Of a stretch of DNA of 64,000 bases, positions 56,403-64,000 are shown in pieces (the stretch's first letter is position 1; the number at the start of each line of letters is the position of its first letter). The notes below the pieces were generated by a model. The model was given only the letters and a program-made list of their open reading frames with translations, was not told the origin of the DNA and did not search any database. Origin of the DNA: Winogradskyella pacifica. GTDB taxonomy: Bacteria; Bacteroidota; Bacteroidia; Flavobacteriales; Flavobacteriaceae. The translations under genes were made by a program, and so were the position numbers. The stretch spans positions 1-64,000 of the forward strand of contig NZ_JABFDI010000016.1 in the NCBI RefSeq assembly GCF_013403915.1. Direction: 5' to 3'.

Positions 56403-57266
56403 CTAAAGTGAGGATTTGAATTCCTTAGGAGAAAGGCCTGTGTGTTTTTTGAAAAACTTAGAGAAATTGGTGACTTCATCAAATCCATTTTGATAAGCCA
56501 CTTCTTTTAGACTTATAGTGCTACTAAAAATGTCTCGCTTAATTTCTAGAATCACGTAGTTATCAATAAAATGTTTGGCAGTATTTAAGGTACTTGCTCT
56601 AACTATGGTGTTGAGATGTTTTGTAGATATGTTTAGTAGTTGTGCGTAATCTTTGACGTTCCGTGTTTTAATATGATTTTCTTCCACCAAATTTTTAAAA
56701 TTCATAAAAAGACTTTGGTGTTTTTTATTGAACGTTTCATCAGTGACTTTATGAGCTTCGCGCTCTAATTTCAATAAAAATAGCTCTAATATTTTAGCAA
56801 TTATTTCCTTTTGAGCGTAAGTGTATTTGCTTTGAATCTCTTCAGTTATCCTTTCTAAAAAAAAGTCAGTTAAAGTGCTGTTTTCAACTAATGGATCTGA
56901 GATATGATAGTTGTATAAATGCGAAATAAATTTGACCGATGATTTTGAAAAATATTTTAAAATAAAATCCTCTGTAAATACGACGAGATACCCATCGTAT
57001 TGAAAATGATCTTGAAAAGCATGTACCTGCCCTTTTGCAATTTTAAGTACAGAGCCTTTTTGGATGTTGTAAGTCTTTAAATCGATTTGATGTTCACCTT
57101 TACCTTCTGTAACAATCAATAAGGCAAAAAAGGAAATTCGGTGAGGCTGATATGGGTTGTGATTAGGATCTTTTTTAATTCGTGAGAATAATTCGTCTAA
57201 TGAAATACATTCAATATCCGTAGCTCCTTCGCTACTTTTAAAAGCTACATTTGGGAAATGATTCAA
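56403..57266 (-). CDS. AraC-family transcriptional regulator
   Basis: 287 residues. An N-terminal cupin-like domain (SFFALLIVTEGKGEHQIDLK) and two C-terminal helix-turn-helix motifs (VKDYAQLLNISTKHLNTIVR and LKEVAYQNGFDEVTNFSKFF then KKHTGLSPKEFK) make up an AraC activator. It is the most upstream gene of the cluster reaching to 54489 and most likely its regulator; effector unknown. Confidence 0.93.
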   Translation of the reverse strand: MNHFPNVAFKSSEGATDIECISLDELFSRIKKDPNHNPYQPHRISFFALLIVTEGKGEHQIDLKTYNIQKGSVLKIAKGQVHAFQDHFQYDGYLVVFTEDFILKYFSKSSVKFISHLYNYHISDPLVENSTLTDFFLERITEEIQSKYTYAQKEIIAKILELFLLKLEREAHKVTDETFNKKHQSLFMNFKNLVEENHIKTRNVKDYAQLLNISTKHLNTIVRASTLNTAKHFIDNYVILEIKRDIFSSTISLKEVAYQNGFDEVTNFSKFFKKHTGLSPKEFKSSL

Positions 57267-57362
57267 TGATGAATTGATTTATAAATTTTGAATAAAAATA
57301 ACAATTAATATTGATTGTGCTGAGTTATACAAAATAGTCAATCGTTAACTAGTATTAAAAAA

Positions 57363-57389
57363 AAAGCAGCATCAAGAAGATGCTGCTTT
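57363..57389 (-). terminator. Terminator of the thioredoxin-lipoprotein pair
   Basis: Arms AAAGCAGCATC (57363-57373) and GATGCTGCTTT (57379-57389), then a T run on the minus strand. Confidence 0.9.
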
Positions 57390-57412
57390 ATAACTGTTAT
57401 TTAAGTGTATCC

Positions 57413-58180
57413 TTAAGCTTTACTAGCTTTTACCGGACAACCTATAGCTTTAGTGAAATTCGGACTTGGTTTCTCTCCCTTTTCCAAAGCTTCAATAGCG
57501 CCTTTAACAAAGTTGACTTTTACATCTTCAGGTGATTTTGCATTATCATCTATAGTACCAATATATTGTACTTTACGTTCTGCATCTAATAAGAAAACAT
57601 GAGGTGTTCTTACAGCTCCATACTGAGGATATATTTTTTGACCTTCGTCTACTAAGTAAGGAAATGTAAATCCTTTGTCTTCTGAACGTTTTTGCATCGC
57701 TGCGTAACCTTCTTTTTCGTTTTCAGGACTGTTAGGGTTAATCGCAATTACAGGATACCCTTTTGGTGCATATTCATTGTTTAATGCAATTAAACGGTCT
57801 TCATATAATACCGAAAATGGACATTCGTTACAGGTAAATGTCACGATATAACCTTTTGCATTTTCAATACTAGCTAAAGAAATCATAGAACCATCAACGT
57901 TCTTAAGATTGAAATCCGTAGCAACATCACCAATTTTGTAACCTCCAATTTCTTCTAGGGTTTTTGTTTGTTCTGGACTACCTCCTTTAGGTGGTCCTTT
58001 TCTATCGCCTCCATGTGGTGGCCCTTTTCGGTCTCCGTCATGTGGAGGGTGTTCTCCTTTATGATCTTTATATTGATTTTCAGCAGAAGGTTCTCCTGTT
58101 GTATTTCCTTCATTTTTACAAGATACAAGTACACTTGCAGATAAGCCAATAATGGCAATTAGGACACTAATTCTTTTCAT
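57413..58180 (-). CDS. Redoxin lipoprotein with His/Gly/Pro-rich linker
   Basis: 255 residues, lipoprotein signal with lipobox VSC. Between anchor and enzyme lies a linker (residues about 35-75) with two copies of the unit GDRKGPPHG and several His, possibly metal-binding. The AhpC/TSA-type domain has FTCNECPFSVLYEDRL, a CxxC in the same position as the cytoplasmic protein at 25988, and the third Cys near the end (AIGCPVKAS). Co-transcribed with the TlpA-like gene, 7 bases away. Confidence 0.88.
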   Translation of the reverse strand: MKRISVLIAIIGLSASVLVSCKNEGNTTGEPSAENQYKDHKGEHPPHDGDRKGPPHGGDRKGPPKGGSPEQTKTLEEIGGYKIGDVATDFNLKNVDGSMISLASIENAKGYIVTFTCNECPFSVLYEDRLIALNNEYAPKGYPVIAINPNSPENEKEGYAAMQKRSEDKGFTFPYLVDEGQKIYPQYGAVRTPHVFLLDAERKVQYIGTIDDNAKSPEDVKVNFVKGAIEALEKGEKPSPNFTKAIGCPVKASKA

Positions 58181-58187
58181 GTTTGTT

Positions 58188-58730
58188 TTAATTAAGTTTA
58201 TGTATTTGGTTTTCTATGTCTTCTAAATTCTCGAATGAACGTTCATAAAATAAGCGTTCATCTTTGTTGAACATAATGGTAAATGGAATGGCTCCAGACC
58301 AATTAGGATCTATTTTGTCTATCCAAGTATTAGAATCCGGATCATCTAATAACACGACTTTAGAGCTTATATTTTTTTCCTTTAAAAAAGGTTTTAGTTT
58401 CGTTTCTATATCCTTAGGAAAATCTAAACTCACTAAAATGACTTCTACATCTGGATTCTGAGCAGCGAATTGCTCAATGTATGGTAATTCTTTGACGCAA
58501 GGTGCGCACCACATCGCCCAAAAATTAACGAGATAGGTTTTATCGGATTCCGTATAAATTAAGGGTTCAAATTGATTAAAATCATAAACAGGAATATCCT
58601 CATTAAGGTCAATATTTTCCTTAGTTGCTATGTTTTTATCTAAGTTTGTATTGTTACAACTCATAAAAAAGCTGAGTGCTAAAACGAGATATAGTGGTGA
58701 TTTTAGGGGGTTTATTTTTAATAAATTCAA
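58188..58730 (-). CDS. TlpA/ResA-type thiol-disulfide lipoprotein
   Basis: 180 residues, lipoprotein signal with lipobox MSC. The thioredoxin domain carries an intact FWAMWCAPCVKELPYIEQFA. It reduces or exchanges disulfides at the membrane, often in cytochrome c maturation. First gene of the operon with the redoxin lipoprotein. Confidence 0.92.
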   Translation of the reverse strand: MNLLKINPLKSPLYLVLALSFFMSCNNTNLDKNIATKENIDLNEDIPVYDFNQFEPLIYTESDKTYLVNFWAMWCAPCVKELPYIEQFAAQNPDVEVILVSLDFPKDIETKLKPFLKEKNISSKVVLLDDPDSNTWIDKIDPNWSGAIPFTIMFNKDERLFYERSFENLEDIENQIHKLN

Positions 58731-58800
58731 AATGATGTATTCTATTATTTTTTGTTAGACTCCATCACTGACAAAAGGTTTAATTTAAAAGTGTTTTTTA

Positions 58801-59151
58801 TTAATTAAACCAAACAGCATAACCTTCGCGTCGCAATTCTAATGCTATTTGTTCTTCTGCTTTTAAAGCTTCAGCTCTAGTGAAAAATGGATCGATATGA
58901 TTAAAAAGGCTCGGACGTAAATAGGTGCCGTATTTCTCGACAATATTCGCAGATATTTTATAACCTTTTTTATTTCGATGCCCTGTTTTATGTTGAAGAA
59001 AACGTTCTTTTGGAGTTTTACTTGTCATGCCAACATATAAACATTCTAATACACCATTAAATTGTGGATTGGCATTCCTGAACTTAGCATTGTCGGTAAA
59101 GACACGCTTAGATAATTCTATAACATATATGGTGTAAAGCGTTTTTGCCAT
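58801..59151 (-). CDS. GIY-YIG-like protein
   Basis: 116 residues. YTIYVIELSKRVFT and LECLYVGMTSKTPKERFLQH fit the GIY-YIG beta-hairpin (here TIYVIEL...YVGMTS) with the following helix and Arg; the C-terminal ALKAEEQIALELRREGYAV supplies a Glu like the catalytic one. Probably a small nuclease or nucleic-acid-binding relative. No mobile element is next to it. Confidence 0.7.
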   Translation of the reverse strand: MAKTLYTIYVIELSKRVFTDNAKFRNANPQFNGVLECLYVGMTSKTPKERFLQHKTGHRNKKGYKISANIVEKYGTYLRPSLFNHIDPFFTRAEALKAEEQIALELRREGYAVWFN

Positions 59152-59168
59152 TTTTAGATGTATAGACT

Positions 59169-59306
59169 CTATTTGTCACCGCTTAGTACGCGATAATAAT
59201 GGAGTAACTCTTTATCATTATTTGGTAGTCTGCCAATACCTTTTTAACTAAAACCGAAACGCTCTAATAGTTTTCTAGAAGCTAAATTAGTTTCAAATGT
59301 TTGGTT
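59169..59306 (-). pseudogene. C-terminal remnant of a GNAT acetyltransferase
   Basis: The frame encodes NQTFETNLASRKLLERFGFS, the typical N-x-A-S-x-K-L-L-E-x-x-G-F end of RimJ/RimL-type acetyltransferases, then a TAA (59246-59244), then KGIGRLPNNDKELLHYYRVL and a final stop at 59169. The first 100 or so residues of the fold are absent. It overlaps no intact gene and begins directly after the stop of the 59308 gene. Confidence 0.65.
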
Positions 59307-59307
59307 T

Positions 59308-60144
59308 TTATTTTTTGAAATCGTCCTTGGTTAAATTAGTATTGAATTTTATGTTAGTCCAACTTACGATAATCCATGGCTTGTCATCGACGTCTGCATT
59401 CCATGTTGAAAGCTTATATTTTCGTTTTGTCGGCATTAATAAACCGTCAACTTCTTCATAGTCTAAAACCATCAAATTTGGAGTTTCCATTTTTCCAAAA
59501 TCAGCTACTGTAAATAGAAACTGATCAACTAAGTTAGTGTCTTTATTAATATACAATTGGTAGATGTCTGTAGGTTTATCATTTTTTGAATCGAAACTCA
59601 CCTTTACAACATCATAAGTTTTGCTGTCGATAGTTTTTTCTTCGATAAATTCATAATTCACTCCTGGATCTAATAATTTTTGAAACATAGTAAACCAGTA
59701 AAAATTTGTAGGTCTGTTAAAAGCGACTCTCTTTAAGTAGTCTTCATTCGTTAAAACGTCACCGTTATGTTTTAACCAATACGCGTTGCCGTCATAACCT
59801 TGTTCTATTACCCCTTCAAGGTTGGCTAATGTTCTTTCATGGGTATTATATGCTCCGTATGATAATTCACCGTCAAAAATATATTTTTCAGTAGAGCTAT
59901 CTGTTTTTCCATCTGGTGTTTGGTAAGTATACGTGTAAACAACATCTTTAAGTTGACTTAACTTTTCGTAGTTACCTACGTTCTGAACCATGTTAAAAAC
60001 TAACTCATGTCCTTTGTTTTGAAATTTCGGCGCCTGTTCCTGTTCTACGGTGCTAGTTTTATTTTCAGGTTTTACTTGGTTCTCGTTTTTACAAGATACC
60101 AAAAGGCTAATTAAAAGAATACTTGTTGTTAGGTGAAGTCTCAT
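59308..60144 (-). CDS. DUF6503-like lipoprotein
   Basis: 278 residues, lipoprotein signal with lipobox VSC. Alternating beta-strands with aromatic residues (YTYTYQTPDGKTDSSTEKYI, YDVVKVSFDSKNDKPTDIYQ, LVDQFLFTVADFGKMETP) suggest a LolA/LolB-like half-barrel. Resembles, from memory, the DUF6503 family. Function unknown. Follows the thr operon in the same direction, 35 bases after thrC, and could be co-transcribed. Confidence 0.7.
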   Translation of the reverse strand: MRLHLTTSILLISLLVSCKNENQVKPENKTSTVEQEQAPKFQNKGHELVFNMVQNVGNYEKLSQLKDVVYTYTYQTPDGKTDSSTEKYIFDGELSYGAYNTHERTLANLEGVIEQGYDGNAYWLKHNGDVLTNEDYLKRVAFNRPTNFYWFTMFQKLLDPGVNYEFIEEKTIDSKTYDVVKVSFDSKNDKPTDIYQLYINKDTNLVDQFLFTVADFGKMETPNLMVLDYEEVDGLLMPTKRKYKLSTWNADVDDKPWIIVSWTNIKFNTNLTKDDFKK

Positions 60145-60178
60145 TTATGGTAAAATTAAGTTAGTTATTATGCAGTCA

Positions 60179-61468
60179 TTATCGCAGTAAGAAGGCTTTC
60201 AATGCGTCATAAGAATTAATAGCGATTGCTACTTTTTCTTTGTGCATTACAGCTTCAATTTGTGGAGGTAAATCTATGTTTTCTCTAATTACGTCCTCAA
60301 CAACATCTAAGAATTTTGTTGGGTGAGCCGTTTCTAAAAATACAACATGAGCCTCATTTTCTTTTAAGTAGTCTTTAGCTCCCAAATACCCTACAGCTCC
60401 GTGAGGATCTGCAACATAATTAAAATCATTATACAATTCTAAAAGAGCAGCTTTTGTCTCATCATCAGTGTAGCTGTACGATGATAAATTAGCTTTTAAC
60501 GTATCAAAGTCATTATTGTGTAATTCTTGAATTCTGATAAAATTACTCGGATTTCCAACATCCATAGCATTACTAATCGTTTGAACAGATGGCTTAGGAT
60601 TGTACGTTTGAGAAATCATATAATTAACAACCGTAGCATTTGCATTGTTGGCTGCAATAAAATGTTTAATCGGTAAGCCTAATTTTTGAGCCACCATACC
60701 AGCACAAATATTTCCAAAATTACCACTTGGAACTGAAAATACGAGGTCTTTGTTTTTAGACTTGAGCTGTTTGTAGGTAAACATAAAATAGAAAAGTTGC
60801 GGTAACCAACGTGCAATATTAATGGAGTTGGCTGAAGTCAATTGCATTTTGCTCGTTAATTCAGTATCCATAAAGGCTTGCTTTACCATGTTTTGACAAT
60901 CATCAAAAACACCATCAACTTCTAAGGCAGTTATGTTTTGACCTAGTGTCGTTAATTGTTTTTCTTGAATATCACTTACTTTTCCGCTAGGGTAGAGGAT
61001 AACGACATTAACACCTTTAACACCTAAAAAGCCATTAGCAACCGCTCCGCCTGTATCTCCAGAAGTCGCGACTAAAACGGTAACATCTTTAGTGTTAGTT
61101 TTATTAAAGTACCCTAAACAGCGTGCCATAAAGCGTGCACCAACATCTTTAAAAGCCATTGTTGGTCCATGAAACAACTCAAGTGTTGAAATGTTTTCAT
61201 TGATTTCAACTACTGGAAAATCGAAGTTTAATGTTTCTTCCACAATAGTTTTTAAAACGTCTTCTGGAATTTCAGGAAGTATGAATTGCTTTATCGCTTC
61301 AAAAGCAATTTCAGAATTAGACTTGTCCTCAATGGTTTCAAAAAATGAAGCATCTAAAGGTGTAATAGATTCAGGAAAGTATAAACCTTTATCTGGTGCT
61401 AATCCTCTTACAACGGCATCTTCGAAGGTTGTATTGGGAGCTTTTTTATTTAAAGAATAGTAATTCAT
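60179..61468 (-). CDS. thrC: Threonine synthase
   Basis: Last step of threonine synthesis: O-phosphohomoserine to threonine, PLP-dependent. 429 residues with MNYYSLNKKAPNTTFEDAV at the start, the PLP Lys in HGPTMAFKDVGARF, and the PLP phosphate loop VATSGDTGGAVANGF. Length fits the long form. Start at 61468; a frame from 61516 would run into the repeat in front of the gene. Third enzyme gene of the thr operon. Confidence 0.96.
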   Translation of the reverse strand: MNYYSLNKKAPNTTFEDAVVRGLAPDKGLYFPESITPLDASFFETIEDKSNSEIAFEAIKQFILPEIPEDVLKTIVEETLNFDFPVVEINENISTLELFHGPTMAFKDVGARFMARCLGYFNKTNTKDVTVLVATSGDTGGAVANGFLGVKGVNVVILYPSGKVSDIQEKQLTTLGQNITALEVDGVFDDCQNMVKQAFMDTELTSKMQLTSANSINIARWLPQLFYFMFTYKQLKSKNKDLVFSVPSGNFGNICAGMVAQKLGLPIKHFIAANNANATVVNYMISQTYNPKPSVQTISNAMDVGNPSNFIRIQELHNNDFDTLKANLSSYSYTDDETKAALLELYNDFNYVADPHGAVGYLGAKDYLKENEAHVVFLETAHPTKFLDVVEDVIRENIDLPPQIEAVMHKEKVAIAINSYDALKAFLLR

Positions 61469-61476
61469 AGTGTTTT

Positions 61477-61507
61477 GACAGAAGACGGGAGACTGAGGAC
61501 AGACTGC
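61477..61507. repeat. GACAGAAGACGG-type repeat, distal flank of the S23 gene
   Basis: GACAGAAGACGGGAGACTGA and further GAC/GGAC units stand between the S23-type gene and thrC. The first 12 bases are an inverted relative of 61903-61914 (10 of 12 positions). Confidence 0.65.
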
Positions 61508-61518
61508 CGAATTCATTT

Positions 61519-61875
61519 TTAGTTAATGTTTCTTTTGAATGCTGCCATTTTGTTCATTAAGTGAAAAGCAGAATTGTATAATTCGATAAAAATTTCTTCT
61601 GAGATATAATTTCGTCGTTTTGCTTTAAATAAACAAGTTACTTCTTCAGCCAAAGAACGAATTGAGTATCCTATAAATTTACGTTGTTCAGGATTTGATT
61701 GACCAATTGAACCTTCAGAAATATTAAGAGCAATAGAATCTACAGCTCTCATAATTTGCGATGTTAAATTAAACTTTTCTTTATTTGGAAAAAGTTGAGA
61801 AACATCATTTATAACTTCTCCGAAATCCATAGTATCTTGCCAAATAATCAGTTTTTCAAATTTGAATTTATTCAT
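61519..61875 (-). CDS. Four-helix-bundle protein (23S rRNA IVS / S23 type)
   Basis: 118 residues. FEKLIIWQDTMDFGEVINDV, LTSQIMRAVDSIALNISEGS and RKFIGYSIRSLAEEVTCLFK are the four-helix-bundle family, first known from ORFs inside 23S rRNA intervening sequences and related to the Avd accessory proteins of diversity-generating retroelements. It sits inside the thr operon between thrB and thrC. Function unknown, probably nucleic-acid-binding (basic helices). Confidence 0.93.
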   Translation of the reverse strand: MNKFKFEKLIIWQDTMDFGEVINDVSQLFPNKEKFNLTSQIMRAVDSIALNISEGSIGQSNPEQRKFIGYSIRSLAEEVTCLFKAKRRNYISEEIFIELYNSAFHLMNKMAAFKRNIN

Positions 61876-61901
61876 AATCTCAATTTTAATTCTCTTCCAT
61901 T

Positions 61902-61929
61902 TCTGTCTTCCGTCAATAGTCTTCCGTCA
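61902..61929. repeat. CTTCCGTC-type repeat, proximal flank of the S23 gene
   Basis: CTGTCTTCCGTC (61903-61914) and a second GTCTTCCGTC (61919-61928) stand between thrB and the S23-type gene. Inverted with respect to the copy at 61477-61488. Confidence 0.65.
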
Positions 61930-61935
61930 TTTTTT

Positions 61936-62862
61936 CTACAAAACCCGAATCCCTTCGGTATTAATCTTAGAAACATAAGTTTCAAATTTTATATCTGTTT
62001 TTGAATAGATCATTTTAATAGCCTTTTCAACATTTTTTGCAGTAACTTCTCCTTTACTTAACATAAAAATTGAAGGTCCAGAGCCAGAAATCGCACATCC
62101 TAAAGCACCTGCTTGTAATGCTGCTGTTTTAACGTCATCAAAATGTGGAATCAATTGCTTACGATATGGTTCAATCACCACATCGTGCAATGCGTCCTTA
62201 ATTAGGTTGTAATCTGAAGTATGTAAAGCATGCACCAAACTACCCACATTTGCCCATTGTGCAATAGCATTGCTTAATGGAATCTCTTTAGGTAAAATCG
62301 CGCGAGACTCTGAAGTTTTAATTTCAATTTGCGGATGAATTAACGTCGCAAATAAATCGGATGGAGTCGGTAGCTCTAATATTTGCAGTGGAGAAGCACT
62401 TTTTACAAGTGTAAATCCTCCAAAAATAGCAGGAGCCAAATTATCCGCATGTTCACATTGACTAGCCAAAGCTTCGCCCTTCATAGCATAGTACGTCAGC
62501 TTAGTTTTATCTAATGGTCTTCCGAGGAGTTCGTTCATTCCAAAAACACTTCCCGCTGCACTAGCTGAACTGCTTCCAATACCACTGCCTGGTTTTATGT
62601 TTTTATAAATTTCTATTTCAAAACCGCAATCGGGTTGTAAAGCTTCATACATGGCTAAAGCCGAAACTCCAGCGACATTTTTTTCGGCTTCAAACGGTAA
62701 ATCATAGCCTTCAATTTTAGTGATTTTAATGCCTTTTTGATCCGTTTTTCTAATCACCATTTCGTCACCAATAGTGTCTAAGCAAAATCCAAGTACATCA
62801 AATCCACAAGCGACATTGGCTACCGTTGCAGGCGAAAATATTTTAATTTCTTCAGTCATCAT
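61936..62862 (-). CDS. thrB: Homoserine kinase
   Basis: Phosphorylates homoserine. 308-residue GHMP kinase with FSPATVANVACGFDVLG at the start, the ATP loop PGSGIGSSSASAAGS and the C-terminal GALGCAISGSGPSIFML. Starts at 62862, one base after the thrA stop, so it is translationally coupled; frames beginning further upstream lie inside thrA. Second gene of the thr operon. Confidence 0.96.
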   Translation of the reverse strand: MMTEEIKIFSPATVANVACGFDVLGFCLDTIGDEMVIRKTDQKGIKITKIEGYDLPFEAEKNVAGVSALAMYEALQPDCGFEIEIYKNIKPGSGIGSSSASAAGSVFGMNELLGRPLDKTKLTYYAMKGEALASQCEHADNLAPAIFGGFTLVKSASPLQILELPTPSDLFATLIHPQIEIKTSESRAILPKEIPLSNAIAQWANVGSLVHALHTSDYNLIKDALHDVVIEPYRKQLIPHFDDVKTAALQAGALGCAISGSGPSIFMLSKGEVTAKNVEKAIKMIYSKTDIKFETYVSKINTEGIRVL

Positions 62863-62863
62863 A

Positions 62864-64000
62864 TTAGTTATTAGCGATTCTAATGATATCAGCAAATAAC
62901 CCAGACGCTGTAACATCTGCACCAGCACCAGCACCTTTAATAATTAAGGGTTGCTCAGGATAGCGTTGCGTGTAAAACATTACAATATTATCTTTTCCTT
63001 TTAAGTTGTAAAATGGATGGCCTTCAGGAATTTCTTGAAGTCCAACTTTAGCTTTTCCATCATTAAATTCTGCTACAAATTTTAGTTGGCAGTTATGGTC
63101 TTGTGCAGATTTAAACAAGCCTTGATAATAGGCTTCGTCTTCAATCAATGTTTTGAAGAAGTCATCAACCGTATCAGAATTTGAGGCGTTTTCGGTTAAG
63201 AAATTGTCACTTTCAAGTTGAGATAATTCAATAGCATGACCACTTTCACGAGCCAAAATTAAAACTTTACGAGCGACATCAATTCCGCTTAAATCTATTC
63301 TAGGATCTGGTTCTGTATAGCCTTCTTCTTGTGCTTGTTTTACAACATCGTAAAAAGTAGTTTCAGCATTAAAATTATTGAATATAAAATTAAGACTTCC
63401 AGATAAAACGGCTTGGATCGTGTTTATTTTATCTCCTGAAGTAATCAAATTACTCAAGGTGTCTAATACAGGTAAACCTGCACCAACATTGGTTTCAAAT
63501 AAAAACGACGCATTGTATTGTCTCGATAGCGCTTTTAACTCATTATAGTATTCAATATTACCAGAACAGGCTATTTTATTACAAGCGACTACAGAAATAC
63601 TTTGTTTTAAATAGTTGCCATAAATATTAGATACGGCTTCATTTGCTGTAATGTCCACAAATACAGAATTTCTTAAGTTCAAGTTTTTAGCGTGTTCAAA
63701 AAAGCCATCTAAACTTGCTTTTTCACCGTTCTCTAATTCTTCCTTCCAGTTTTTTAAATTAATGCCTTCATCATTAACGACCATAGTTCGAGAATTGGAT
63801 AACCCAGCAATTCTTAGGTTGATTTTAAAATTCTCTTTGACGTAGGTTTTCTGCTGTTTAATTTGCTCAATCAGACGTTCTCCAACATTACCAACTCCAG
63901 TAATAAAGAGATTGATTTGTTTGGTTTTGATTTCAAAAAACTGCTCGTGTAAACTATTTAGTGCTTTTTTAACATCGTTTTTATGAATCACAGCCGAAAT
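62864..64000 (-). CDS. thrA: Bifunctional aspartokinase / homoserine dehydrogenase, C-terminal part
   Basis: The frame is open to the right edge and ends at 62864. It contains the homoserine dehydrogenase half: NAD turn NLFITGVGNVGERLIEQI, catalytic region GSLNFIFNNF and the signature PDPRIDLSGIDVARKVLILA. The preceding visible segment (IHKNDVKKALNSLHEQFFEI) is the interdomain linker of the fused ThrA type, so the aspartokinase half lies outside the window. First gene of thrABC. Confidence 0.93.
   Translation of the reverse strand: MSAVIHKNDVKKALNSLHEQFFEIKTKQINLFITGVGNVGERLIEQIKQQKTYVKENFKINLRIAGLSNSRTMVVNDEGINLKNWKEELENGEKASLDGFFEHAKNLNLRNSVFVDITANEAVSNIYGNYLKQSISVVACNKIACSGNIEYYNELKALSRQYNASFLFETNVGAGLPVLDTLSNLITSGDKINTIQAVLSGSLNFIFNNFNAETTFYDVVKQAQEEGYTEPDPRIDLSGIDVARKVLILARESGHAIELSQLESDNFLTENASNSDTVDDFFKTLIEDEAYYQGLFKSAQDHNCQLKFVAEFNDGKAKVGLQEIPEGHPFYNLKGKDNIVMFYTQRYPEQPLIIKGAGAGADVTASGLFADIIRIANN

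Noticed and set aside
61519..61875. Diversity-generating retroelement accessory gene (Avd)
   Set aside because: The four-helix bundle is related, but there is no reverse transcriptase, template repeat or variable repeat in the window.

Overview
The window is AT-rich DNA from a member of the Bacteroidota, most likely the family Flavobacteriaceae; the genus cannot be named from the sequence. The evidence is the promoter type (TTTG, 19-20 bases, TAnnTTTG), the lack of Shine-Dalgarno sequences, many lipoproteins and secreted proteins with N-terminal signals, a SusC/RagA-era style of outer-membrane protein, and lineage-typical families (PUR/DUF3276, long NusB next to DUF1573 and YajC, HmuY, HYR-repeat surface protein, four-helix-bundle S23 protein). 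Apart from two pseudogene remnants and several short repeat arrays the region is ordinary chromosome with well-spaced operons, clear hairpin terminators and no phage, transposase, CRISPR array, rRNA or tRNA that I could recognise.

Layout. 1-1250: start of a secreted surface protein with near-identical 240-bp tandem repeats, cut by the left edge. 1989-8559: lipoprotein, RluA-type pseudouridine synthase, fumarylacetoacetase, divergent glyA, secreted hypothetical protein. 8641-13581: leftward cell-envelope genes (beta-helix lipoprotein, alpha/beta hydrolase, carboxypeptidase-regulatory-like protein, thioesterase, glutaminyl cyclotransferase). 13671-13764: the small SRP RNA. 13912-22262: SDR, transaldolase-like enzyme, a thioredoxin-fold lipoprotein without its CxxC, ABC-F ATPase, DUF2007 protein, and a catalase-peroxidase gene followed by an ankyrin gene. 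22559-30200: hypothetical genes, an HxlR regulator divergent from an azoreductase-like gene with a strong palindrome between them, redoxin, CsaA-like protein, M14 carboxypeptidase, PUR protein. 30265-35368: ABC exporter, leucine-type dehydrogenase, nusB, DUF1573 and yajC. 35401-41816: truncated DUF1801 gene, SUKH protein, DUF2200, pepT, UspA, pyrD, LysE-type exporter, HMG-CoA lyase.

41910-52800 is the most interesting block: an apparent iron/heme assimilation island. It contains a porin with an FMN-attachment protein and a membrane protein; a TonB-dependent receptor with an HmuY-like lipoprotein; and a divergent four-gene operon encoding a DUF6607-like protein, an exported ankyrin protein, a DUF2271 protein and a PepSY-flavodoxin-FNR reductase. 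Two similar 25-bp palindromes lie at the two promoter regions and suggest one repressor, probably Fur, for the whole block. Two of the exported proteins carry the D-x-x-(S/T)-G-A-T motif used for covalent FMN attachment, which suggests an electron chain from cytoplasmic NAD(P)H to the periplasm.

52898-64000: guaB, an AraC-controlled oxidoreductase cluster with a siderophore-interacting-type flavoprotein, two thioredoxin-fold lipoproteins, a GIY-YIG-like protein, a GNAT remnant, and the threonine operon thrA-thrB-thrC, interrupted between thrB and thrC by a four-helix-bundle (S23-type) gene that is bracketed by inverted copies of a short repeat.
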